A DNA stretch of 7,995 nt from Desulfococcus sp. (GTDB lineage: Bacteria; Desulfobacterota; Desulfobacteria; Desulfobacterales; Desulfosalsimonadaceae), in assembly GCA_024641805.1 (NCBI GenBank), contig JAHECJ010000083.1, positions 1 through 7,995 of the forward strand. Direction: 5' to 3'. The notes under the pieces were generated by a model. The model was given only the letters and a program-made list of their open reading frames with translations, searched no databases and was not told where the DNA came from. The stretch's first letter is position 1. Each line of letters opens with the position of its first letter. Shown here piece after piece: positions 1-5,745 of this stretch. Position numbers and translations under genes: made by a program.

Positions 1-7
1 ATAAAAA

Positions 8-748
8 ATGCTGCGTATCAGAAACCTGAAATGCTATTATGGACGGATAATGGCCGTCAAAGGGGTCAGCCTTTCAGTCAAAAAAGGGCAGATTATTACA
101 TTAATAGGAGCTAACGGTTCCGGCAAAAGCACGCTTCTTGAGGCCATATGCGGATTGCTGCCCGCATGGGAGGGTGAAATCCTTTTTGAAGGGACGCCCC
201 TCAAAGGGCTTGATCCGCCTGCGGTTGTCAAACGCGGAATCAGTCTGGTACCCGAAGGCCGGCTGATTTTTCCGCCGTTAAGCGTCCTGGACAACCTGAA
301 GCTCGGCGCCTACACCATGTATCGAAAACGGAAACATGCCGAAGTCGAACAGACGCTGGAGAAAATGATGGACCTGTTTCCGATTTTACGGGAGCGTTTT
401 AAGCAGCCGGCCGGAACACTCTCCGGCGGTGAACAGCAGATGCTCGCTATCGGACGCGCACTCATGTCTCACCCCAAACTGCTGCTGCTGGATGAACCGT
501 CCATGGGACTCGCCCCGCTGATCGTAGAAAAAATTTTCCAAATTCTGGGGGCATTAAGAAATGAAGGGATTACCATACTGCTGGTCGAGCAAAATGCCCA
601 AGCCTCGCTCCAGATAGCCGACTATGGCTATGTTTTCGAGACCGGCACCGTGGTTCTCCAGGGGCCTGCATCAGAACTTCTGGCAGACCATGAGGTCAAA
701 AGAGCTTACCTTGGCAAAGATTACGGAGAATTTTATGATGATAAATGA
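8..748 (+). CDS. livF: Branched-chain amino acid-type ABC transporter ATPase LivF
   Basis: Cytoplasmic ATPase subunit of a liv/HAAT-type importer, which pairs with LivG and the LivH/LivM permeases to take up branched-chain amino acids or related carboxylates. At 246 aa it is complete for the family (about 235-245 aa). Visible motifs in order: Walker A GANGSGKST (residues 34-42), the LivF-typical VPEGR segment at the Q-loop region (81-85) followed by FPPLSVLDNL, ABC signature LSGGEQQ (138-144), Walker B LLLLDEP (158-164), and VEQN (193-196) at the switch position, where LivF proteins lack the usual His. The VPEGR and VEQN motifs point to LivF rather than LivG. Only 7 nt lie upstream, so the ribosome-binding site and any upstream livG/H/M genes are outside the window. 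The stop overlaps the start of the next gene by 14 nt, so the two are probably translationally coupled. The true substrate is unknown; linkage to an acyl-CoA ligase suggests it may be an organic acid. Confidence 0.93.
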   Translation: MLRIRNLKCYYGRIMAVKGVSLSVKKGQIITLIGANGSGKSTLLEAICGLLPAWEGEILFEGTPLKGLDPPAVVKRGISLVPEGRLIFPPLSVLDNLKLGAYTMYRKRKHAEVEQTLEKMMDLFPILRERFKQPAGTLSGGEQQMLAIGRALMSHPKLLLLDEPSMGLAPLIVEKIFQILGALRNEGITILLVEQNAQASLQIADYGYVFETGTVVLQGPASELLADHEVKRAYLGKDYGEFYDDK

Positions 749-1987
749 TGACTTCATAACCATGAGCCCTGAAGAAAAAAATCAGCTCCAGCTGGAACGC
801 CTTCAAAGCACGTTAAATCGAGCATACCGCAATGTTCCGTTCCATAAGAAACGATTCAAGGAGATGGACATCGATCTGTCCCGGATAGAATCAGTGTCGG
901 ATATTGCCCGTCTGCCGTTTATGGAACGGCAGCACATCAGTGAAAACTATCCGTACAACCTGTTTGCGGTTCCGCTTCGGGATATTGTCCGCATCCATAC
1001 CGCGCCCGGGACCACTCAGAAGCCCACCGTCAGCGGATATACCCCGCAGGATCTTTTGAACTGGCAATCCATGCTGGCCAGAGCGCTTCGGGCGTCAGGG
1101 GTCACCCCCCATGATATTCTGCAAATCAATTTAAATCCGGGACTGGCAAACTGGGGACGGGATTACAAGAATGGGGCGGAAGCTCTGGAGGCCAGCGTTA
1201 TTCCGCATACCCCCATGTCCATTGAAAAAAACTCATGGTACTCCGGGACTACAAAACCTCCGTCCTTATCACCACGCCGTCTTCCGCGCTCCAACTGGCA
1301 AACTATGTCCGCAAAAACGGGATCAATATCAATATCTTTGAATTAAAAACACTGATTCTTGCCGGGGAAGCCATTGGAAATGAAGACAGGCAGGCGCTGG
1401 AAGAAGATCTGCATGTCACTGTCTGGGCCCACTACGGGCTCAGTGAGGTACCGGGGCCCGCCATTGCATTTGAATGTAATGCCCACGAAGGCCTTCACAT
1501 GAATGAAGATCATTTTCTGCCGGAAATCATTGACCCGGCGACCGGCAGCGTCCTGGGCGATGGCCAGTTCGGCGAACTGGTTCTGACAACCCTGACAACC
1601 AGGGCCTTTCCGCTGATTCGCTTTAAAACGGGCGATAAGGCAAGGGTCATCAAGCAGTCATGCTTATGCGGAAGAGAACTTTCGCTCATCGAATGGCAAG
1701 GGGACCGCACGGATGACCTGATAAATATTGACGGGGTCAAAGTACACAAAAAACAGATCCAGCTTTCAATTCAATCGCTGCTGGATCTACCCTCTGATAC
1801 ATCAAAATTTCTGATCAAAAAGCGGGATGAAAAGAAATATATTGAGGTCTGGATACCGGTCAATGACTTAATCTTTTCCGATGAGATCAAGGAACTGGAA
1901 ACGCTGATTCAGCGCGCGGAAAATAATCTTTTAGAAAATATCGGAATTCCGGTTGCCATTCGTCTGAAAGAGAAACGGATGATTTAA
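735..1987 (+). pseudogene. Phenylacetate-CoA ligase (PaaK)-family protein, one frameshift
   Basis: Adenylate-forming enzyme of the PaaK family, which activates a carboxylic acid with ATP and transfers it to CoA. The reading frame is broken: the N-terminal half runs from ATG 735 (or 738) and continues out of frame to 1346, while the C-terminal half is open through 1235-1987. Inserting one A in the A7 run at 1225-1231 joins them as IEKKLMVLRDY, matching the PaaK pattern ERQLMLMRDF, for a product of about 417 aa (family about 430). The start is supported by GGAG at 725-728, inside livF, spaced 6-9 nt. Recognisable parts: N-terminal RAYRNVPFHKKRF; phosphate loop APGTTQKPT (residues 90-98), which differs from the usual SSGTTGKPT; YGLSE (Y at 1433); GELVLTTLTTRAFPLIRFKTGD; a CxCGR segment; and GDRTDDLINIDGVKV. 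It is coupled to livF. The break may be a sequencing error, a real inactivating mutation or, less likely, a recoding site. Substrate unknown. Confidence 0.8.
1225..1232 (+). other. Frameshift point: A7 run forming slippery heptamer A AAA AAC
   Basis: In the upstream ligase frame the codons are gaA AAA AAC, which fits the X XXY YYZ layout of -1 slippery sites. A -1 slip places the next codon at 1232 (ctc atg gta) and enters the downstream PaaK frame exactly. No obvious downstream stem or upstream Shine-Dalgarno stimulator was found, so a homopolymer length error or mutation is the simpler reading. Confidence 0.6.
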
Positions 1988-1997
1988 ATTCTACCTT

Positions 1998-2510
1998 TTA
2001 TTTGTCTGCAGTTAAAAAGGATTCAATCACGATTTCCAGCTCATCCTCGGGGGGCATGACCGGTTTCTCATCAGGAGACTGGGTGTAAAAATACGCAAAT
2101 TCTTTAAAGCTGAATGGTTTTTCATCACCCACCGCAATGTAGCCGATAATATCTTTCTGATCAAAGCTGGAAGCTTCCTCTTTACCGTGACCAATAACAT
2201 CGGTCACTTCTTTTTGCTCGGAAGCCACGAGATCATCATTTTTTGAATAGTTAAACCATTTTTCGGGGATCCAAACGTCAACACAGGTTTTGCATGTGCC
2301 GGTCACAACCACTCTTTTGACATCCACTTCACCGATATTTTTTATTTTCCCCGCAGCGTTAATGGCCCACCCGTTATCGCTGAACTGACTTAAATGATAA
2401 GCTCTTTCAGTAACTTCAAGCTTACCCTCTTTTTTCTTTTCACAGGCGAATAAACAAAGCATGACCAGCACCAGGCAACCACACAGCGATAAACGGAAAA
2501 AATTTTTCAT
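1998..2510 (-). CDS. Tandem paralogous lipoprotein, copy 5 (most divergent, CxxC)
   Basis: Predicted lipoprotein of 170 aa and last gene of the five-copy array. The signal peptide ends in lipobox L-F-A-C with lipidated Cys23, followed by EKKKEGK; Glu rather than Asp at +2 suggests outer-membrane sorting. The core has GKIKNIGEVDVKRVVVTG and then CKTC (C73, C76), and the C-terminus reads IGYIAVGDEKPFSFKEFAYFY...LEIVIESF. It is about 24 residues longer than the other copies because of an insertion between the conserved W after CxxC and the QKD motif (EKWFNYSKNDDL...SSFDQKD). Start: ATG at 2510 has TAGGAG 7 nt upstream (2523-2518); a TTG at 2516 is too close to that site. The gene converges on the ligase with only 10 nt between the stops. 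Function unknown; the core resembles small Ig-like domains such as FxLYD, but this is a weak impression. Confidence 0.85.
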   Translation of the reverse strand: MKNFFRLSLCGCLVLVMLCLFACEKKKEGKLEVTERAYHLSQFSDNGWAINAAGKIKNIGEVDVKRVVVTGTCKTCVDVWIPEKWFNYSKNDDLVASEQKEVTDVIGHGKEEASSFDQKDIIGYIAVGDEKPFSFKEFAYFYTQSPDEKPVMPPEDELEIVIESFLTADK

Positions 2511-2586
2511 CCACAAACTCCTAACACAATATGATTGATAAAATACACTGTCACGGTTCTATCAAATCTGGGTATATTAACCGTAT

Positions 2587-2632
2587 TCCGAATGAATCAA
2601 GAATAATGATTCATCCGGATCTTACTATCCGG
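2587..2632 (-). promoter_or_regulatory. Two mutually exclusive hairpins between lipoprotein copies 4 and 5
   Basis: In the minus-strand transcript, just after the copy 4 stop, CCGGAT (2632-2627) can pair perfectly with ATCCGG (2620-2615). Alternatively, the segment 2619-2608 pairs with 2598-2587 in a 12-bp stem with one G-U wobble and a 9-nt loop. The arms share 2615-2619, so only one hairpin can form at a time. No U-tract follows, so this is not a standard terminator. It may stabilise or process the 3' end, or tune expression of copy 5. Confidence 0.4.
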
Positions 2633-2635
2633 CTC

Positions 2636-3082
2636 CTATTTTTCCACTGTCTCAAAGGACTCGATGACAACTTCCAGTTTTTCCGGCAGTTCCGGCGTTT
2701 GTTGGTCAGCTCGCAATAACAAGTCCGCGATTCCCTGGAAGCTGAATGATGCTTCACTTCCTGCTGCTAAATAGCTGATAATATCCTTTTGATAAGGCAT
2801 TTTTTCTACATCCGGTGTAATCACCCATTGACCGACAATCCATAATTCATTACAGGATCGGCAATAACCGGTGACAACCACCTTTTTCACGTCCACGTCA
2901 CCGACATTCCTGATTTTTCCCTTAGCATCAATTGTGTATTGATTTTCTTTATCCTGCCTTAAAACAAACTCCTGCTCGGAAACGATCACTTTGCCCTGTT
3001 TCTTCTTTTCGCAGGCGACCAGGCAAAGACTCAGGACAGCTGTCAATATACATGTCATTATTACCCGTGGACAAGACCTCAT
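2636..3082 (-). CDS. Tandem paralogous lipoprotein, copy 4 (CxxC)
   Basis: Predicted lipoprotein of 148 aa, fourth in transcription order. The signal peptide ends in lipobox L-V-A-C (Cys24), then EKKKQGK. The core aligns without gaps to copies 1-3: VSEQEF (34-39), DAKGKIRNVGDVDVKKVVVTG (52-72) and CRSC at C74/C77, then the W of GQW, QKDIISYLAAGSEASFSFQGIA and LEVVIESFETVEK. ATG 3082 was chosen over an upstream in-frame start at 3130 because GGAGG (3094-3090) lies 7 nt upstream and because it places lipobox and CxxC at the same residues as in the other copies. A gap of 162 nt separates it from copy 3, and 125 nt from copy 5. The residue after CxxC is Asn, so it is not a c-type haem site. It shares an identical 23-nt stretch with copy 3 in the core. 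Role unknown; probably periplasm-facing and membrane-anchored. Confidence 0.87.
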   Translation of the reverse strand: MRSCPRVIMTCILTAVLSLCLVACEKKKQGKVIVSEQEFVLRQDKENQYTIDAKGKIRNVGDVDVKKVVVTGYCRSCNELWIVGQWVITPDVEKMPYQKDIISYLAAGSEASFSFQGIADLLLRADQQTPELPEKLEVVIESFETVEK

Positions 3083-3244
3083 TGCGGAACCTCCATTACA
3101 GCTGAAAATACAAACCATGGTAATTCTCATACAGCCTTGAAATACAATCGTTTAAATACGGACGGCATTCGCCGTTTGCGGAAAAAATTCCCGGCCCTTT
3201 AATTCAGTCTTCAGTGTTAAACTGATGCCCAACCATCATAATTA

Positions 3245-3688
3245 TCAATTTTCAACGGGTTCAAAGGATTCAATAACGACTTCCAGCTTATCCGGCAGCC
3301 CTTCCGGCTTCTGCCCGCTCTGGTTAAAATAAAATGCAACCTCTCTAAAGCTGAATTCTGCCTCATCCCCAACCGTCAGATAACTGATAACATCTTTTTG
3401 CTCCGAAGTTTTTGGAACGTCATTGATATACCATACACCGGCTGTCAGAACTTCGCCGCAAGAACGGCAGTAAGCGGTGACCACTACCTTTTTTACATCC
3501 ACATCGCCGACATTCCTGATTTTTCCCTTGGCATCGACCACCCAGTTGAATTCAGCGTCCTGCCGGATACTGAATTCCTGCTCGGTAACAATCACCTTGC
3601 CCACTTTCTTTTCCGAACAGGAAACAAAACACAGACATGCAACCAGGGTTAACGCTATAAACGCGGCTATCCGTCGATACGATAACAT
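3245..3688 (-). CDS. Tandem paralogous lipoprotein, copy 3 (CxxC)
   Basis: Predicted lipoprotein of 147 aa, third in transcription order. The signal peptide MLSYRRIAAFIALTLVACLC ends in lipobox F-V-S-C with Cys24, then SEKKVGK. The mature part has VTEQEF, DAKGKIRNVGDVDVKKVVVTA (52-72) and CRSC at C74/C77, then GVWYIND, QKDVISYLTVGDEAEFSFREVAFYF and KLEVVIESFEPVEN. Three in-frame ATGs exist (3718, 3697, 3688). AGGAGG at 3704-3699 lies only 1 nt before 3697 but 10 nt before 3688, and 3688 gives a gap-free alignment with copies 1, 2 and 4, so 3688 is preferred. It is closest to copy 4 in the core and shares a 23-nt identity with it. Gaps of about 160 nt flank it on both sides, long enough for internal promoters. 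Function unknown. Confidence 0.87.
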   Translation of the reverse strand: MLSYRRIAAFIALTLVACLCFVSCSEKKVGKVIVTEQEFSIRQDAEFNWVVDAKGKIRNVGDVDVKKVVVTAYCRSCGEVLTAGVWYINDVPKTSEQKDVISYLTVGDEAEFSFREVAFYFNQSGQKPEGLPDKLEVVIESFEPVEN

Positions 3689-3847
3689 AGATTCCATTCC
3701 TCCTGAAAACAAAGTCACAAGAATATAAGCCTTACAGAGTCTTTGTCTTTAATATATCAAAAAGGATTAAAAATCAAATCCCGATTTCCATATCAAAAAT
3801 CAATCTCTGATTCATAGGCCATCCGGTGCAGGCGTTATTTCAATTGA

Positions 3848-4288
3848 TTATTGAACCGTCTCAAAGGACTCAATTACGATTTCAAGTCCTGGGGGGAATT
3901 CTTTCGGTGCCTCACCTGTTTTCGTATAATAGTATGCAATATCCTTAAAGCTGAAGGGTTCTTCCACGCCGGCAGCAATATAGCTGATCGTATCTTTCTG
4001 GGCAGCGGTTTTGACTTCCTGAGTCACAAACCATTTACCACTGATCATTATTTCATCGCATGACTTGCAATACCCTGTCACAACAACTTTTTTCAGATCA
4101 ACGTTACCGATATTTTTAATCTTTCCTTTTGCATTCAGCGAGTAAGTATATTTCCCATCATGATCCAGAGAATATTCCGTTTCTGTAACAACAGCTTTTC
4201 CCTCTTCTTTTTTTTTCTCACAGGCGCACAAGCACAAGCCAAGCATCATCACAAACACACACAAAGTCAGACGTACGTTAATCCTCAT
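3848..4288 (-). CDS. Tandem paralogous lipoprotein, copy 2 (CxxC)
   Basis: Predicted lipoprotein of 146 aa, second in transcription order. The signal peptide has three Cys residues (10, 19, 21) before the lipobox L-C-A-C with Cys23, then EKKKEEGK. The core reads TETEYSL, NAKGKIKNIGNVDLKKVVVTG and CKSC at C74/C77, then GKWFVT, QKDTISYIAAGVEEPFSFKDIAYYY and LEIVIESFETVQ. The frame stays open upstream to 4510, but that extension runs through the end of copy 1 and is spurious: ATG 4288 has AAGGAG (4300-4295) 6 nt upstream. Only 40 nt separate it from copy 1, so co-transcription is very likely. Its last 27 nt (3848-3874) are identical to the end of copy 1 (4329-4355). Function unknown. Confidence 0.87.
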   Translation of the reverse strand: MRINVRLTLCVFVMMLGLCLCACEKKKEEGKAVVTETEYSLDHDGKYTYSLNAKGKIKNIGNVDLKKVVVTGYCKSCDEIMISGKWFVTQEVKTAAQKDTISYIAAGVEEPFSFKDIAYYYTKTGEAPKEFPPGLEIVIESFETVQ

Positions 4289-4328
4289 ATTCCGCTCCTT
4301 TCCAGTAAAGTAATCTGAGGGCCGATCT

Positions 4329-4769
4329 TTATTGAACCGTCTCAAAGGACTCAATAACGACTTCCATCTTTTCAGGGATGGTTTCAGGTTTATCCGGAAC
4401 CGTATTATAGATAAACGCGACTCCTTTGAAACTGAAATCCTCTTCAGCACCCGCCGCCAGGTAGGGGATGGTCGCCTTCTGGTCAGGGGTTTTCTCAATA
4501 TCCGAGACAAACCAATTGCCCGGATTGATCAATTCCCCGCAGGATCGGCAGTATCCGGTAATCACTAAATTCTTAACGTCCACATCGCCCACATTCCTTA
4601 CCTTGCCTTTGGCATCAATGACATAAGCGTTTTTAGAATCCGCGCGGACCATAAACTCACTGTCCGTAATAATCACCTTTCCTTCCTTTTTCTCACTGCA
4701 CGCCACAAAACACAAACATGACATCAGGATGCCGCATAAGAGAATTACCAATCGGTGATGCGATTTCAT
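4329..4769 (-). CDS. Tandem paralogous lipoprotein, copy 1 (promoter-proximal, CxxC)
   Basis: Predicted lipoprotein of 146 aa and first gene of the minus-strand array. The signal peptide MKSHHRLVILLCGILMSCLC leads to lipobox F-V-A-C with Cys24, then SEKKEGK; Ser at +2 favours the outer membrane. The mature protein has ITDSEFMV, DAKGKVRNVGDVDVKNLVITG (52-72) and CRSC at C74/C77, then GNWFVSD, QKATIPYLAAGAEEDFSFKGVAFIY and MEVVIESFETVQ. ATG 4769 is preceded by AGGAG (4782-4778) at 8 nt. A candidate promoter lies at 4894-4866, giving a leader of about 90 nt. This copy probably leads an operon that includes copy 2 at least. No family with known function is recognised. The conserved core is beta-rich and may be Ig-like; the paired Cys could form a disulfide or bind a metal. 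Confidence 0.87.
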   Translation of the reverse strand: MKSHHRLVILLCGILMSCLCFVACSEKKEGKVIITDSEFMVRADSKNAYVIDAKGKVRNVGDVDVKNLVITGYCRSCGELINPGNWFVSDIEKTPDQKATIPYLAAGAEEDFSFKGVAFIYNTVPDKPETIPEKMEVVIESFETVQ

Positions 4770-4865
4770 ATACCCCTCTCCTTTTTGATAAAAACTATAA
4801 TAAAAGTGCCCGAACTACACAATTACATGCAACCATTTATTTTAATGAGAAATTAATATGATTTT

Positions 4866-4894
4866 ATCAAATACGATAATTCGATTTGTGTCAA
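4866..4894 (-). promoter_or_regulatory. Candidate sigma70 promoter for the lipoprotein array
   Basis: On the minus strand a perfect -35 TTGACA (4894-4889) is followed by a 17-nt spacer and -10 TTTGAT (4871-4866, 4 of 6 consensus). Transcription would start near 4859, about 90 nt upstream of the copy 1 start codon. The -10 is imperfect. A second, weaker candidate nearer the gene is the TTATTATAG segment around 4797-4805. Confidence 0.5.
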
Positions 4895-4948
4895 TAGAAA
4901 TCTATATGAATATGGAATATATAAGCTCCCTGAGAAAACATTCTCTCT

Positions 4949-4970
4949 AAATGCATGCCTGGCTGCATTT
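4949..4970. promoter_or_regulatory. AAATGCA/TGCATTT dyad, possible operator
   Basis: A perfect 7-bp inverted repeat (4949-4955 and 4964-4970) flanks an 8-nt spacer. It sits between the two divergent candidate promoters, about 55 nt from the minus-strand -35 and about 60 nt from the plus-strand -35. The position and symmetry fit a regulator binding site. The arms are short and AT-rich, so chance occurrence is possible. Confidence 0.3.
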
Positions 4971-5031
4971 GATTTCCAAGGAATATTTTATTAGTTGATA
5001 ATAAAGAACATTTCACCATAAAAAAAAATTT

Positions 5032-5060
5032 TTCACTTGCGTAACTGGATTTGCTATTAT
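5032..5060 (+). promoter_or_regulatory. Candidate extended -10 promoter for the CBM-like gene
   Basis: TTCACT (5032-5037), a 17-nt spacer and TATTAT (5055-5060), preceded by TGC, which makes an extended -10 element. A run of nine A (5020-5028) just upstream of the -35 resembles an UP element. The leader would be about 65 nt, ending in the AGGGGGAG ribosome-binding site at 5121-5128. Confidence 0.5.
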
Positions 5061-5131
5061 AAATTAAATCGACGTGACAAATTCTTGATCAAATTGAGCA
5101 TAAAATACGGTACTCTAAAAAGGGGGAGACA

Positions 5132-5695
5132 ATGAAAAAAATTGTCGCTGGCATCATCTTTCTGGTTGGTTTCCTGACTGCTGTTTCACCCGCTCTTTGC
5201 CAAACAAAAAACTTCGTCGTCAATGGTGGCTTTGAAACAAAAACCACCGAAAATCTTCCCGAAGGATGGGTTACAAAAACATACCGGGGAACCAGCGCGG
5301 AATTCGCCTTTAATGACGCCGAAAAACACAGCGGCTCCTATTCTTATATGATAAAAATCAACCCGCCCGGCGGCAGTGTATTGTTCTATACGGAAAAAGA
5401 AATCGCAAAAATCAAACCCGGGAAAAAATATCAGCTCAGCGTATGGGTCAAGGCAAAAGGGCTGGGATACAGCCCGAATTTTATCGCACCGGCCATACGG
5501 ATCAATTACAAACCTACAAGGCTGTCGCCGGTTCCCACTATCGATTTGATGCTTGATATGAAGGGGGAAAATGATTGGAAGAACCTGACCCTGACAACCA
5601 TCGCACCGCCGGACGCAAACGAACTCACACTTGATTTTCTACTGACAAAAGGAACTGTCTGGATAGATGATGTAGAAATTACCGAACTCGAGTAG
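5132..5695 (+). CDS. Exported carbohydrate-binding-module-like protein
   Basis: Secreted or periplasmic protein of 187 aa. Residues 1-23 form a Sec signal peptide (MKKIVAG..., hydrophobic 5-18). The Cys at 23 sits in P-A-L-C, which is a poor lipobox, so signal peptidase I cleavage is more likely. The mature part has the layout of CBM4/9-like (CBM_4_9) beta-sandwich modules: NFVVNGGFE (27-35), LPEGW (42-46), HSGSYSYMIKI (66-76), PGKKYQLSVWVKAKG (96-110), DWKNLTLT (148-155) and terminal GTVWIDDVEITELE (174-187), where the Asp pair often lies near the Ca/core site. No catalytic domain is attached, so it probably binds a glycan or acts as a structural module. AGGGGGAG at 5121-5128 sets the start. 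It has its own promoter, diverges from the lipoprotein array and ends in a strong terminator, so it is probably monocistronic. The ligand is unknown. Confidence 0.8.
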   Translation: MKKIVAGIIFLVGFLTAVSPALCQTKNFVVNGGFETKTTENLPEGWVTKTYRGTSAEFAFNDAEKHSGSYSYMIKINPPGGSVLFYTEKEIAKIKPGKKYQLSVWVKAKGLGYSPNFIAPAIRINYKPTRLSPVPTIDLMLDMKGENDWKNLTLTTIAPPDANELTLDFLLTKGTVWIDDVEITELE

Positions 5696-5745
5696 TCCGA
5701 AACATCCGGCCCTATTAACCTTATATAAATCAGTATTATCTCCGG

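Noticed and set aside
1510..1749. Minus-strand open frame within the ligase
   Set aside because: Antisense to well-conserved PaaK motifs, with no ribosome-binding site and no recognisable protein features.
2511..2516. TTG start two codons upstream for lipoprotein copy 5
   Set aside because: It is only 1 nt from the TAGGAG site, while ATG 2510 has proper spacing and begins a normal signal peptide.
3162..3175. ACGGC/GCCGT hairpin between copies 3 and 4 as a terminator
   Set aside because: A 5-bp stem with a 4-nt loop and no following U-tract on either strand; too weak to call.
4289..4510. A 74-residue N-terminal extension of lipoprotein copy 2
   Set aside because: It is an open stretch in another frame of copy 1, arginine-rich and without a ribosome-binding site. 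ATG 4288 has a good AAGGAG and directly begins a signal peptide.
2060..4600. CxxC motifs read as c-type haem sites
   Set aside because: The residue after the second Cys is Val, Asn, Gly, Asp or Gly in the five copies, never His, so the CxxCH requirement is not met.
4770..5131. Small gene, riboswitch or CRISPR-like repeats in the divergent region
   Set aside because: No direct repeats with spacers, no credible short coding frame with a ribosome-binding site and no recognised riboswitch fold; only promoter-like and dyad signals are visible.
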